A DNA stretch of 12,209 nucleotides from an uncultured Collinsella sp. (GTDB lineage Bacteria > Actinomycetota > Coriobacteriia > Coriobacteriales > Coriobacteriaceae), in assembly GCA_938023085.1 (NCBI GenBank), contig CALHDP010000037.1, forward strand, positions 1 to 12,209. The letters run 5' to 3'. The notes under the pieces are model-generated. The model made no database searches. It had not been told where the DNA came from and saw nothing but the letters and a program-made list of their open reading frames with translations. The translations under genes and the position numbers were made by a program. This document shows, piece after piece, positions 6,417 to 12,209 of this stretch. Each line of letters opens with the position of its first letter. Positions within the stretch are counted from its first letter, which is position 1.

Positions 6417-8777
6417 ATGGATGCCGCAGCCCGTACCGCCCATGATTCCACCCTCCAGCCGTTTTCGGAGATGGAGCACTATAAGCATGCCGATGAGCTG
6501 CCGCCCGAGATTATGGCGGACAGCTACGACAAGCTGGAGCGCCTGTGCCTCAAATATATGAATGAGGACGACTTTTCTAAGGTTGAGCAGGCCTACTGCT
6601 TTGCCGCCGAGAAGCACTGCAACCAAAAGCGCCGCTCGGGCGAGATGTACATTAACCATCCCGTCGAGGTTGCCATCATTTTGGCCGATCTCAAGATGGA
6701 CTGCGATGTGGTGTGTGCCGCGCTGCTGCACGATACCGTCGAGGATACCGAGACCTCGCTCACCGATGTTTCCGGCCTGTTTGGCGATACGGTGGCCGAG
6801 CTCGTCGATGGCGTGACCAAGCTCACCAACATCGAAGTCGACAGCATGGACGAGAAGCAGGCGCTCACGCTGCGCAAGATGTTCCTCGCCATGTCCAAGG
6901 ACATCCGCGTCATCATCGTTAAACTTGCCGATCGTCTGCACAACATGCGAACGCTGGCAGCCCTGCGCGAGGATCGTCGCCTGTTTAAGGCTCGCGAGAC
7001 CATGGACGTGTACGCGCCCTTGGCCGACCGCCTGGGCATGAGCTCTATTAAGTGGGAGCTCGAGGACCTGTCCTTCTTCTACCTGGAGCCCGATGCCTAC
7101 CAGCGCATCGCGCGTATGGTAGCTGAGTCGCGCGAGGTCCGCGAACGCTACCTTGCCGAGACCATCAAGACGCTTACCGATGAGCTCAACCGCATTGGTC
7201 TGGAGGACTTCCAGATCAACGGCCGCTCCAAGCACTATTGGTCCATCTACCAAAAGATGAAGCGCAAGGGCAAGGAGTTCTCCGAGATCTACGACCTGGT
7301 GGCGCTGCGCGTTATTACCCATTCGGTGCGCGATTGCTACTCCACGCTCGGTGCGGTGCATACGCTGTGGCACCCTATGCCTGGTCGCTTTAAAGACTAT
7401 ATCGCCATGCCTAAGGTCAATAACTACCAGTCGCTCCACACGACGGTCATCGGCCCTACGGCTCGTCCGCTCGAGATTCAGATTCGAACCTACGAGATGC
7501 ATGAGCAGGCCGAGTACGGCATTGCCGCCCACTGGCTATATAAGAAGTCGGGCGGATCGTCTGCTTCCAAGACCAATGACGCTCAACGTTTGGACGACCA
7601 GATCAACTGGCTCAAGCATTCGCTCGATTGGGCGGCTTCCGACGAGATCACCGATGCCAAGGAATACCTGCACTCGCTGAAGGTCGATCTGTTCGATCAG
7701 GAGATCTTTGTCTTCACGCCCAAAGGCGAGGTCATGGCGCTTCGTGCCGGCTCCACGCCGCTCGACTTTGCCTATGCCGTTCACACCGAGGTGGGAAACC
7801 ACTGCGTCGGCGCCAAAATCAACGGTGCGGTGGCTCCGCTCACGCACGAGATCAAGACGGGCGACCGCGTTGAAATCCTGACTAACAAGAGTTCCAAGCC
7901 GTCGCGCGATTGGCTCAAGATCGTTAAGACACCTTCCGCCAAGTCAAAGATCCGCCGCTATTTTGCCGCTGCGACCAAGGACGACGACGCTGCCGCCGGT
8001 CGCGATATGCTGGCCAAGGACCTGCGTAAGCGTGGCTATGGCATTTCTACGCCGCGTTCGACGCGTGCACTCAACGCCGTGGCGGAGCAGTTTAACTTCA
8101 AGCAGCTCGAGGACCTGTTTGCCGCCGTCGGTGCCGGCAAGGTTGCCCCGCGCGCTGTGGGCAATAAGGTCGAGCAAATCTTGGACCCCAAGCCCGAGGA
8201 ACAGCTCACCAAGGCCGAGGCTATCGCCGAGGTCGTGAAGCAGCCCGCTCGCGGCTCCAACCGCAAGCCGCAAAAGCGCGGCAAGAGCGCCAGTAACGGC
8301 ATTATCGTCAAGGGCGAGAGCAACAGCGGCCTGCTGGTCCGTCTGGCTCATTGCTGCAACCCCGTGACGGGCGACGACATCGTCGGCTTCATCACGCGCG
8401 GTCGCGGCGTTTCGGTGCATCGCGCCAACTGCCCTAACGTCAAGGGTCTTATGGAACATCCCGAGCGCATGATCGATGTGGAGTGGGACGGCGCTGCCGA
8501 CACCCTCTTCCAGATCGAGATCGTGGTCGAGTGCCTGGACCGCATGGGCCTGCTCAAGGATGTCACCATTGCCATTGGCGATGCGGGCGGTAATATCCTT
8601 TCTGCCGCCACGTCGACCAACCGCGAGGGCATTGCAACCCTGCGCTTTATGGTCGAGATCTCGGACGCGAGTGGCTTGGATCCGCTGCTGGCCTCTATCA
8701 GCAGCGTTGACTCGGTCTACGACGCTCGTCGTCTTATGCCCGGCGAGGGTGGAGCCCAGCTTAAGCGCCGTGTGTAG
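6417..8777 (+). CDS. rel: Bifunctional (p)ppGpp synthetase/hydrolase Rel (RelA/SpoT family)
   Basis: A full-length 786-residue stringent-response enzyme that makes (p)ppGpp from GTP or GDP plus ATP on starved ribosomes and also degrades it. The hydrolase HD domain is intact: NHPVEVA (H81), LLHDTVED (H105, D106) and LADRLHNMRT (D172, N176). The synthetase domain has RFKDYIAMPK; the RxKD form (324-327) is typical of bifunctional Rel, whereas monofunctional RelA has ExDD. Next come EIQIRT, a TGS domain from about 424 (DLFDQEIFVFTPKG), a helical segment, the conserved-cysteine region AHCCNPV (C646, C647) with HRANC (H668, C672), and a C-terminal ACT domain from about 699. The start has AAGGGG at 6405-6410, six bases upstream. 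It lies 15 bases behind recJ, so it is almost certainly co-transcribed with it, and it ends in a hairpin terminator. Elsewhere apt often sits between recJ and rel; it is absent here. Confidence 0.97.
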   Translation: MDAAARTAHDSTLQPFSEMEHYKHADELPPEIMADSYDKLERLCLKYMNEDDFSKVEQAYCFAAEKHCNQKRRSGEMYINHPVEVAIILADLKMDCDVVCAALLHDTVEDTETSLTDVSGLFGDTVAELVDGVTKLTNIEVDSMDEKQALTLRKMFLAMSKDIRVIIVKLADRLHNMRTLAALREDRRLFKARETMDVYAPLADRLGMSSIKWELEDLSFFYLEPDAYQRIARMVAESREVRERYLAETIKTLTDELNRIGLEDFQINGRSKHYWSIYQKMKRKGKEFSEIYDLVALRVITHSVRDCYSTLGAVHTLWHPMPGRFKDYIAMPKVNNYQSLHTTVIGPTARPLEIQIRTYEMHEQAEYGIAAHWLYKKSGGSSASKTNDAQRLDDQINWLKHSLDWAASDEITDAKEYLHSLKVDLFDQEIFVFTPKGEVMALRAGSTPLDFAYAVHTEVGNHCVGAKINGAVAPLTHEIKTGDRVEILTNKSSKPSRDWLKIVKTPSAKSKIRRYFAAATKDDDAAAGRDMLAKDLRKRGYGISTPRSTRALNAVAEQFNFKQLEDLFAAVGAGKVAPRAVGNKVEQILDPKPEEQLTKAEAIAEVVKQPARGSNRKPQKRGKSASNGIIVKGESNSGLLVRLAHCCNPVTGDDIVGFITRGRGVSVHRANCPNVKGLMEHPERMIDVEWDGAADTLFQIEIVVECLDRMGLLKDVTIAIGDAGGNILSAATSTNREGIATLRFMVEISDASGLDPLLASISSVDSVYDARRLMPGEGGAQLKRRV

Positions 8778-8810
8778 GTGCGAGAGCCTCTCAGCATCAT
8801 AGATATTGGT

Positions 8811-8848
8811 TACGTTCGAGGCATCGTTTGGTGCCTCGAACGTATTTT
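8811..8848 (+). terminator. Terminator-like hairpin after rel
   Basis: A perfect 13-bp stem (8811-8823 with 8832-8844, TACGTTCGAGGCA outward) closes an 8-base loop and is followed by TTTT at 8845-8848. The U-tract is short and the MBL gene ribosome site begins 3 bases later, so read-through into the downstream gene is likely and termination may be partial. Confidence 0.7.
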
Positions 8849-8850
8849 AG

Positions 8851-8857
8851 AAGGAGG
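8851..8857 (+). promoter_or_regulatory. Strong ribosome binding site that fixes the MBL hydrolase start
   Basis: AAGGAGG is nearly the full anti-Shine-Dalgarno complement. ATG 8860 is only two bases away, too close, while ATG 8866 is eight bases away, the ideal distance, so 8866 is taken as the start. ATG 8875 is farther than optimal. Confidence 0.7.
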
Positions 8858-8865
8858 GTATGCGC

Positions 8866-9549
8866 ATGGGCGATATGACTTTGGACCTGACACCCCGAGG
8901 TGCGGCTTCGATTGAGGCACTCGTCAACGGCCCGATTCAGACCAACAGCTACGCCGTGATTTCGAATGACGAGTGCTTAATCGTCGATCCGGCGTGGGAG
9001 GGCGAGCGTCTTGTGGAGCATATCCGCACCGCGCATCCCGAGGTGCGCGTACTCGGCTCTGTCTGCACGCACGGTCATGCCGACCATGTTGGCGGGGTTG
9101 CCGGGGTTCGAGCTGTCGTTGGCGACAGCGCACTATATGAGTTGTGCGCTAAGGACGTGACGGTACCTCGCGCAAATATCGAGGAGCAGCGCGCCATGTG
9201 GGGCATCGAGACGCCCGATCCGGGTGAGCCGACGCGCTTGCTTGCCGAGGGCGATACAATCGAGGTGGGCGACGTCTGCCTGCAGGTGATCGAGACGCCG
9301 GGGCATACGCCGGGCGGCATCGTCCTGTTCGCCGCGACCGAGCAGGGGAACATCGCCTTTGTGGGCGACACGCTTTTCCCGGGCAGCCACGGTCGTACCG
9401 ATCTTTCCGGCGGTGACGAGGCGGCGATTATGCGCTCGCTTTCCAAACTTGCCAAGACGCTTCCGCCCGATACCGTTTGCTTGACGGGCCATGGCGATTC
9501 GACCACGATGGCGCGCGAACTTATGCAGAACCCGTTTATGCAGATGTAG
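8866..9549 (+). CDS. MBL-fold metallo-hydrolase, glyoxalase II-like
   Basis: A 227-residue cytoplasmic metallo-beta-lactamase-fold hydrolase. The two-metal site is complete: HGHADH (H69, H71, D73, H74), ETPGHTPGG (H147), VGDTLF (D168) and TGHGDST (H209), in the spacing of hydroxyacylglutathione hydrolase-like proteins (GloB/YcbL group). Compared with true glyoxalase II (about 250 residues) it is shorter and lacks the C-terminal substrate domain that binds glutathione, so a general thioester or ester hydrolase is more likely than glyoxalase II proper. N-terminal sequence (VNGPIQTNSYAVI) is typical of the group. MBL genes of this type often follow rel, or dtd after rel, in Gram-positive genomes, which supports a conserved neighbourhood; the functional link is not understood. 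A terminator-like hairpin separates it from rel, and no strong terminator follows it. Confidence 0.9.
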   Translation: MGDMTLDLTPRGAASIEALVNGPIQTNSYAVISNDECLIVDPAWEGERLVEHIRTAHPEVRVLGSVCTHGHADHVGGVAGVRAVVGDSALYELCAKDVTVPRANIEEQRAMWGIETPDPGEPTRLLAEGDTIEVGDVCLQVIETPGHTPGGIVLFAATEQGNIAFVGDTLFPGSHGRTDLSGGDEAAIMRSLSKLAKTLPPDTVCLTGHGDSTTMARELMQNPFMQM

Positions 9550-9694
9550 GCTCGAAGCCGTCTTTCGAACCACGAAGACCGCTCAATCGTCAAGCTATTT
9601 TCCCCAGTGGGTCGATTCTGTGGGGCAAACGGTCAAAATTTGTCCAATCGGATGGTATTCGTGAACAAACGAACGTTTATGCTCGGGTATGTCG

Positions 9695-9703
9695 TGGTAA
9701 AAT
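9695..9703 (+). promoter_or_regulatory. Extended -10 promoter of the aldolase gene
   Basis: TGGTAAAAT matches the extended -10 pattern TGnTATAAT at all but one base (hexamer TAAAAT, 9698-9703). The best upstream hexamer is TTTATG (9676-9681, 16-base spacer), a weak -35. A start near 9710 gives a 34-base leader containing AGGAGG at 9730-9735. An imperfect inverted repeat AAACG-AA-CGTTT (9667-9678) overlaps the -35 region and could be an operator. Confidence 0.6.
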
Positions 9704-9743
9704 CTCAGGCGTTATCGGAGCAACCTTACAGGAGGTTTCTTTT

Positions 9744-10610
9744 ATGCTCGTCAACGCAGCAGACATGCTCAAGAAGGCCGAGGCCGGCAAGTACGCTCTC
9801 GGTGCCTTCAACACCAACAACCTCGAGTGGACCCTGGCTATTCTCCAGGCCGCCGAGGAGGCCAAGTCTCCGCTGATCCTTCAGTGCACCGCTGGTGCCG
9901 CTAAGTGGATGGGCGGTTTCAAGGTCTGCGCCGACATGGTCAAGGCTGCCGTCGAGGCCACGGGCGTTACCGTTCCCGTCGCCCTTCACCTCGATCACGG
10001 TTCTTACGAGGACTGCTTCAAGTGCATCGAGGCCGGCTTCACGTCCATCATGTATGACGGCTCTCACGAGGAGACCTTCCAGCTTAACCTCGACCGCACC
10101 AAGGAGCTCGTTGAGCTTGCCCACTCCAAGGGCATGTCCATCGAGGCCGAGGTCGGCGGCATCGGCGGCACCGAGGACGGCGTGACCTCCAACGGCGAGC
10201 TCGCTGACCCCGCTGAGTGCAAGCAGATTGCTGACCTGGGCGTCGACTTCCTCGCCTGCGGTATCGGCAACATCCACGGCGTGTATCCCGCCGACTGGGC
10301 TGGCCTTTCCTTCGAGCGTCTGGGCGAGATCAAGGCCGAGACCGGCGACCTGCCCCTCGTTCTGCACGGTGGCACCGGCATCCCCGAGGATCAGATCAAG
10401 AAGGCCATCTCCCTGGGTATCTCCAAGATCAACGTCAACACCGACCTGCAGCTCGTCTTCGCCAAGGGCGTTCGCGAGTACATCGAGGCTGGCAAGGATC
10501 AGCAGGGCAAGGGCTTTGACCCCCGCAAGCTCCTCAAGCCTGGTCGCGACAACATCGTTGCCCGCACCAAGGAGCTCATGGAGGAGTTTGGCTCCGTCAA
10601 CAAGGCGTAA
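9744..10610 (+). CDS. fba: Class II fructose-1,6-bisphosphate aldolase
   Basis: A 288-residue zinc-dependent TIM-barrel aldolase that splits fructose 1,6-bisphosphate into glyceraldehyde 3-phosphate and dihydroxyacetone phosphate in glycolysis, and joins them in gluconeogenesis. Visible signatures are GAFNTNNLEW near the N-terminus, LHLDHGS with D84 and H85, EAEVGGIGG, GNIHGVYP (H178), LHGGTG (H208) and INVNTDLQ; H85, H178 and H208 fit the three zinc ligands. Length and motifs fit the Fba/GatY family, so a tagatose-bisphosphate aldolase cannot be excluded, but a stand-alone gene with its own promoter favours Fba. Codon use is far more biased than in its neighbours (GAG, AAG, CTC, GGC dominate), which indicates very high expression. 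The start has AGGAGG at 9730-9735, eight bases upstream; the open frame upstream to ATG 9477 overlaps the MBL gene and is not coding. The second long hairpin element follows. Confidence 0.96.
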   Translation: MLVNAADMLKKAEAGKYALGAFNTNNLEWTLAILQAAEEAKSPLILQCTAGAAKWMGGFKVCADMVKAAVEATGVTVPVALHLDHGSYEDCFKCIEAGFTSIMYDGSHEETFQLNLDRTKELVELAHSKGMSIEAEVGGIGGTEDGVTSNGELADPAECKQIADLGVDFLACGIGNIHGVYPADWAGLSFERLGEIKAETGDLPLVLHGGTGIPEDQIKKAISLGISKINVNTDLQLVFAKGVREYIEAGKDQQGKGFDPRKLLKPGRDNIVARTKELMEEFGSVNKA

Positions 10611-10630
10611 GCGTCGCTAAACTACCCGCC

Positions 10631-10722
10631 GGAAGCCCCGTCCCCCTACACTGTTTCCTTTGCGCTCACCTGGCTTCGCCAGAAGTCGCGCCAAGGAAAC
10701 AGTTCCGGGGGACGGGGCTTCC
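10631..10722. repeat. 92-base imperfect hairpin element (possible REP/RAYT-type repeat, may also terminate fba)
   Basis: Outer arms 10631-10646 and 10707-10722 are perfect 16-bp complements (GGAAGCCCCGTCCCCC outward). After a 3x3 internal loop a second perfect 11-bp block pairs 10650-10660 with 10693-10703 (ACTGTTTCCTT), then 4 bp (10662-10665 with 10688-10691), and the apex has its own hairpin CTGGC-TTC-GCCAG (10670-10682). The right flank TTTGTTTA (10723-10730) is T-rich, so on the + strand it could stop transcription from fba, which has no other clear terminator. The element is much larger than a normal terminator and shares an AGTT[GC]CGG plus GGGAC skeleton with the palindrome at 206-272. 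Confidence 0.75.
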
Positions 10723-10787
10723 TTTGTTTAACGCCGCAGGGTTACTGGGCTGAATTATTTATTTGACTACCGTTCGGCGGTGTTGAT

Positions 10788-10814
10788 GGCTCCTTTGTTG
10801 GGGGCTTTCTTTTT
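10788..10814 (+). terminator. Weak terminator-like hairpin
   Basis: GCTCC (10789-10793) can pair with GGGGC (10801-10805), with one G-U wobble and a 7-base loop, followed by the T-rich run TTTCTTTTT (10806-10814). It overlaps the presumed -35 region of the next promoter. It may be a leftover backup terminator for fba; the stem is short and it may be a chance structure. Confidence 0.3.
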
Positions 10815-10821
10815 ATCTCGG

Positions 10822-10827
10822 TACAAT
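10822..10827 (+). promoter_or_regulatory. -10 box of the transglutaminase-like gene
   Basis: TACAAT matches the -10 consensus at five of six bases, 35 bases before the ATG. A partial -35, TTGGGG (10798-10803), lies 18 bases upstream. Transcription would start near 10834 with a leader of about 29 bases holding the GGAG ribosome site. Confidence 0.5.
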
Positions 10828-10862
10828 GGGCTTCAAGGGTTCTAGTGACTTGGAGTTTTGGT

Positions 10863-12209
10863 ATGGCTGTAATTAACGTGTCGCCTGCTGATGGGAAGGT
10901 TATTGCCGAGGGGCCGGTTGGGTGCTTGGTTGATGTTTGCTGTGATGACTTTCGCCATCTCGATATTGGACTGCCGCCCGAGATCCTGCGTTTAAAGGAT
11001 GCGGGGTATCTTTCGCAGGCTATTGAGGCTTGCGACCGCCTACTTGCCCAAAATCCCGATCCCTCGCTTGCTGCCTGCGTTCGTGCCGAGCGGTATCGCA
11101 TGATCGAGACGCCGCTTCATTTTTCGGTGTCGCGCGATCGAGCTATTGCGATGATTCGCGAGGAGTGGCCTGAGTTTACCGAGGAGCAGTTTAACGATCT
11201 GATTGACCGTAAGCGTATTGACTGGCGCTTTATCGACGGGGAGCTGTTCGTTCTCGACAACTTCCTCGATTCGCTTCGCGTATATCCCAAAGAGGTTCCC
11301 GGCATGCGTCCCGATCCTACGGACGGAATTGCACTGCGCAACGAAATGCTCAAGGAGATGGGGTCGCAAAACGGATTGGCTCGCGTCATTACGCTTAAAG
11401 CATCTGTGTCTGTCCCCGGCGCTCTAGAGGGGGAGACCGTTCGCGCTTGGCTTCCCGTTGCCGCCACCTGCCACCAGCAGTCTCGTGTCGAGATTCTCGA
11501 CATGACGCCGGAGGGTGCTGTTGCTCCCGCGAACGCTTCGGCGCGTACCGCCTCGTGGTCTTCTTCGAGTGAACGCTCATTCTCGGTGACCTATCGTTAT
11601 CACATCGGTGCTGCTTATTGTGATGTCTACGGTGGCACACTTCCGGTTCATCCGCGTATGGACGCGCCTCTGCCCGAGGATATTTCCGAGGACCGTCCGC
11701 ACATTGCATTCACACCGTATCTGCAGCAGCTGACGGCCGGTGTTGTTGACGGACTCGAGGATCCGCTCGATCGCGCCCGTGCTATCTATGATTACCTGAC
11801 GCAGTATATTGACTATCGCTATCAGCCGCCGTACTTGCTTTTGGGATCTATTGCCGATGACTGTGCGCATTCGCTCCGCGGCGATTGCGGCGTTATGGCG
11901 CTCACGTTTATCACCATGTGCCGTATCGCGGGCGTGCCTGCCCGTTGGCAGAGCGGCCTGTATGTTGCGCCCGATTCGGTGGGGTCGCACGACTGGGCAG
12001 AGTTCTATACGCCGCAGACCGGTTGGCTCAACGCCGACGTGTCATTTGGATCTTCTGCTCGCAGGATGGGGGAGGAGTGGCGCCGCCGTCACTACTTTGG
12101 CAATCTCGACCCGTGGCGTATGGTGGCCAACAATCGATTCCAGGCAGAGTTTGACCCCTCTTTCGACGGCATGCGCGAGGACCCTTACGATAACCAGATG
12201 GGTGAGGCT
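10863..12209 (+). CDS. Transglutaminase-like (papain-fold) domain protein, 3' end outside the window
   Basis: The frame is open for 449 codons and runs off the window. There is no signal peptide or membrane segment, so it should be cytoplasmic. Residues about 40-75 are a charged helical stretch (LKDAGYLSQAIEACDRLL) like a single TPR unit. The middle (about 180-265) looks like a beta-rich domain, and the transglutaminase core follows: GDCGVMALTFITMCRIAGVP with catalytic C342, HDWAEFY with H376, and NADVSFG with D392, so the Cys-His-Asp triad is complete. Such bacterial proteins are usually proteases, peptidases or amidases rather than cross-linking enzymes; the substrate is unknown. The start has GGAG at 10852-10855, seven bases upstream; an in-frame GTG at 10845 lacks a ribosome site. 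Codon use is less biased than in the aldolase before it, with more T-ending codons, suggesting modest expression. What follows after 12209 cannot be told. Confidence 0.85.
   Translation, partial: MAVINVSPADGKVIAEGPVGCLVDVCCDDFRHLDIGLPPEILRLKDAGYLSQAIEACDRLLAQNPDPSLAACVRAERYRMIETPLHFSVSRDRAIAMIREEWPEFTEEQFNDLIDRKRIDWRFIDGELFVLDNFLDSLRVYPKEVPGMRPDPTDGIALRNEMLKEMGSQNGLARVITLKASVSVPGALEGETVRAWLPVAATCHQQSRVEILDMTPEGAVAPANASARTASWSSSSERSFSVTYRYHIGAAYCDVYGGTLPVHPRMDAPLPEDISEDRPHIAFTPYLQQLTAGVVDGLEDPLDRARAIYDYLTQYIDYRYQPPYLLLGSIADDCAHSLRGDCGVMALTFITMCRIAGVPARWQSGLYVAPDSVGSHDWAEFYTPQTGWLNADVSFGSSARRMGEEWRRRHYFGNLDPWRMVANNRFQAEFDPSFDGMREDPYDNQMGEA

Noticed and set aside
6363..7532. 389-codon open frame on the - strand
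   Set aside because: It lies antisense to the recJ end and rel, both with full protein motifs. Such shadows are common in GC-rich DNA with strong third-position bias, and the translation has no recognisable motif.
9560..9579. Hairpin after the MBL gene as a terminator
   Set aside because: GTCTTTCG and CGAAGAC pair with one bulge, but no T-run follows the stem, so termination is not supported.
9477..9743. N-terminal extension of the aldolase to ATG 9477
   Set aside because: It would overlap the MBL gene, cross the aldolase promoter and ribosome site, and add 89 residues not found in class II aldolases.

Overview
The window looks like chromosomal DNA of a gut actinobacterium of the class Coriobacteriia, most likely Collinsella or a close relative. 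This is inferred from high GC with GC-rich third codon positions, the gene order, and the protein flavour (Rel with an RFKD motif, an unusually long RecJ, long intergenic hairpins containing GGGAC). No rRNA, tRNA, CRISPR array, insertion sequence or phage gene was seen.

Layout. Bases 1-157 are the 3' end of livF (branched-chain amino acid ABC transporter ATPase), closed by a strong terminator and followed by a 67-base palindromic element. A two-gene unit follows on the + strand: cutC (332-1009) and a small GalT/HIT-superfamily protein (1013-1810) that starts 3 bases after the cutC stop. A bile acid:sodium symporter (BASS) family gene lies convergent to it on the - strand (1841-2839). From the divergent intergenic region a + strand unit runs through an oversized RecJ with a C-terminal RecQ-like helicase (3114-6401) and, 15 bases later, the bifunctional (p)ppGpp synthetase/hydrolase rel (6417-8777). 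A terminator-like hairpin separates rel from an MBL-fold hydrolase of glyoxalase II type (8866-9549). A class II fructose-bisphosphate aldolase (9744-10610) has its own promoter and very biased codon use. After a second long hairpin element comes a transglutaminase-like gene (10863 to the window end), which is still open at base 12209.

How the parts relate. The recJ-rel-MBL order matches a widely conserved neighbourhood (recJ-apt-rel-dtd-MBL in many Firmicutes), but apt and dtd are absent here and recJ has gained a helicase. In E. coli, RecJ exonuclease and RecQ helicase cooperate on gapped or stalled replication forks, so the fusion would put both activities in one chain, next to the stringent-response enzyme. 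The remaining genes are ordinary metabolism or transport. The least explained items are the RecJ-helicase fusion with its overlapping leader ORF, and the two long imperfect hairpins at 206-272 and 10631-10722, which may belong to a REP-like repeat family.

Several start sites were moved from the longest open frame to the best ribosome binding site or homology start (cutC 332, recJ 3114, MBL hydrolase 8866, aldolase 9744). No gene-free stretch exceeds 300 bases; the longest (10611-10862) holds the second hairpin element, a possible weak terminator and a promoter.
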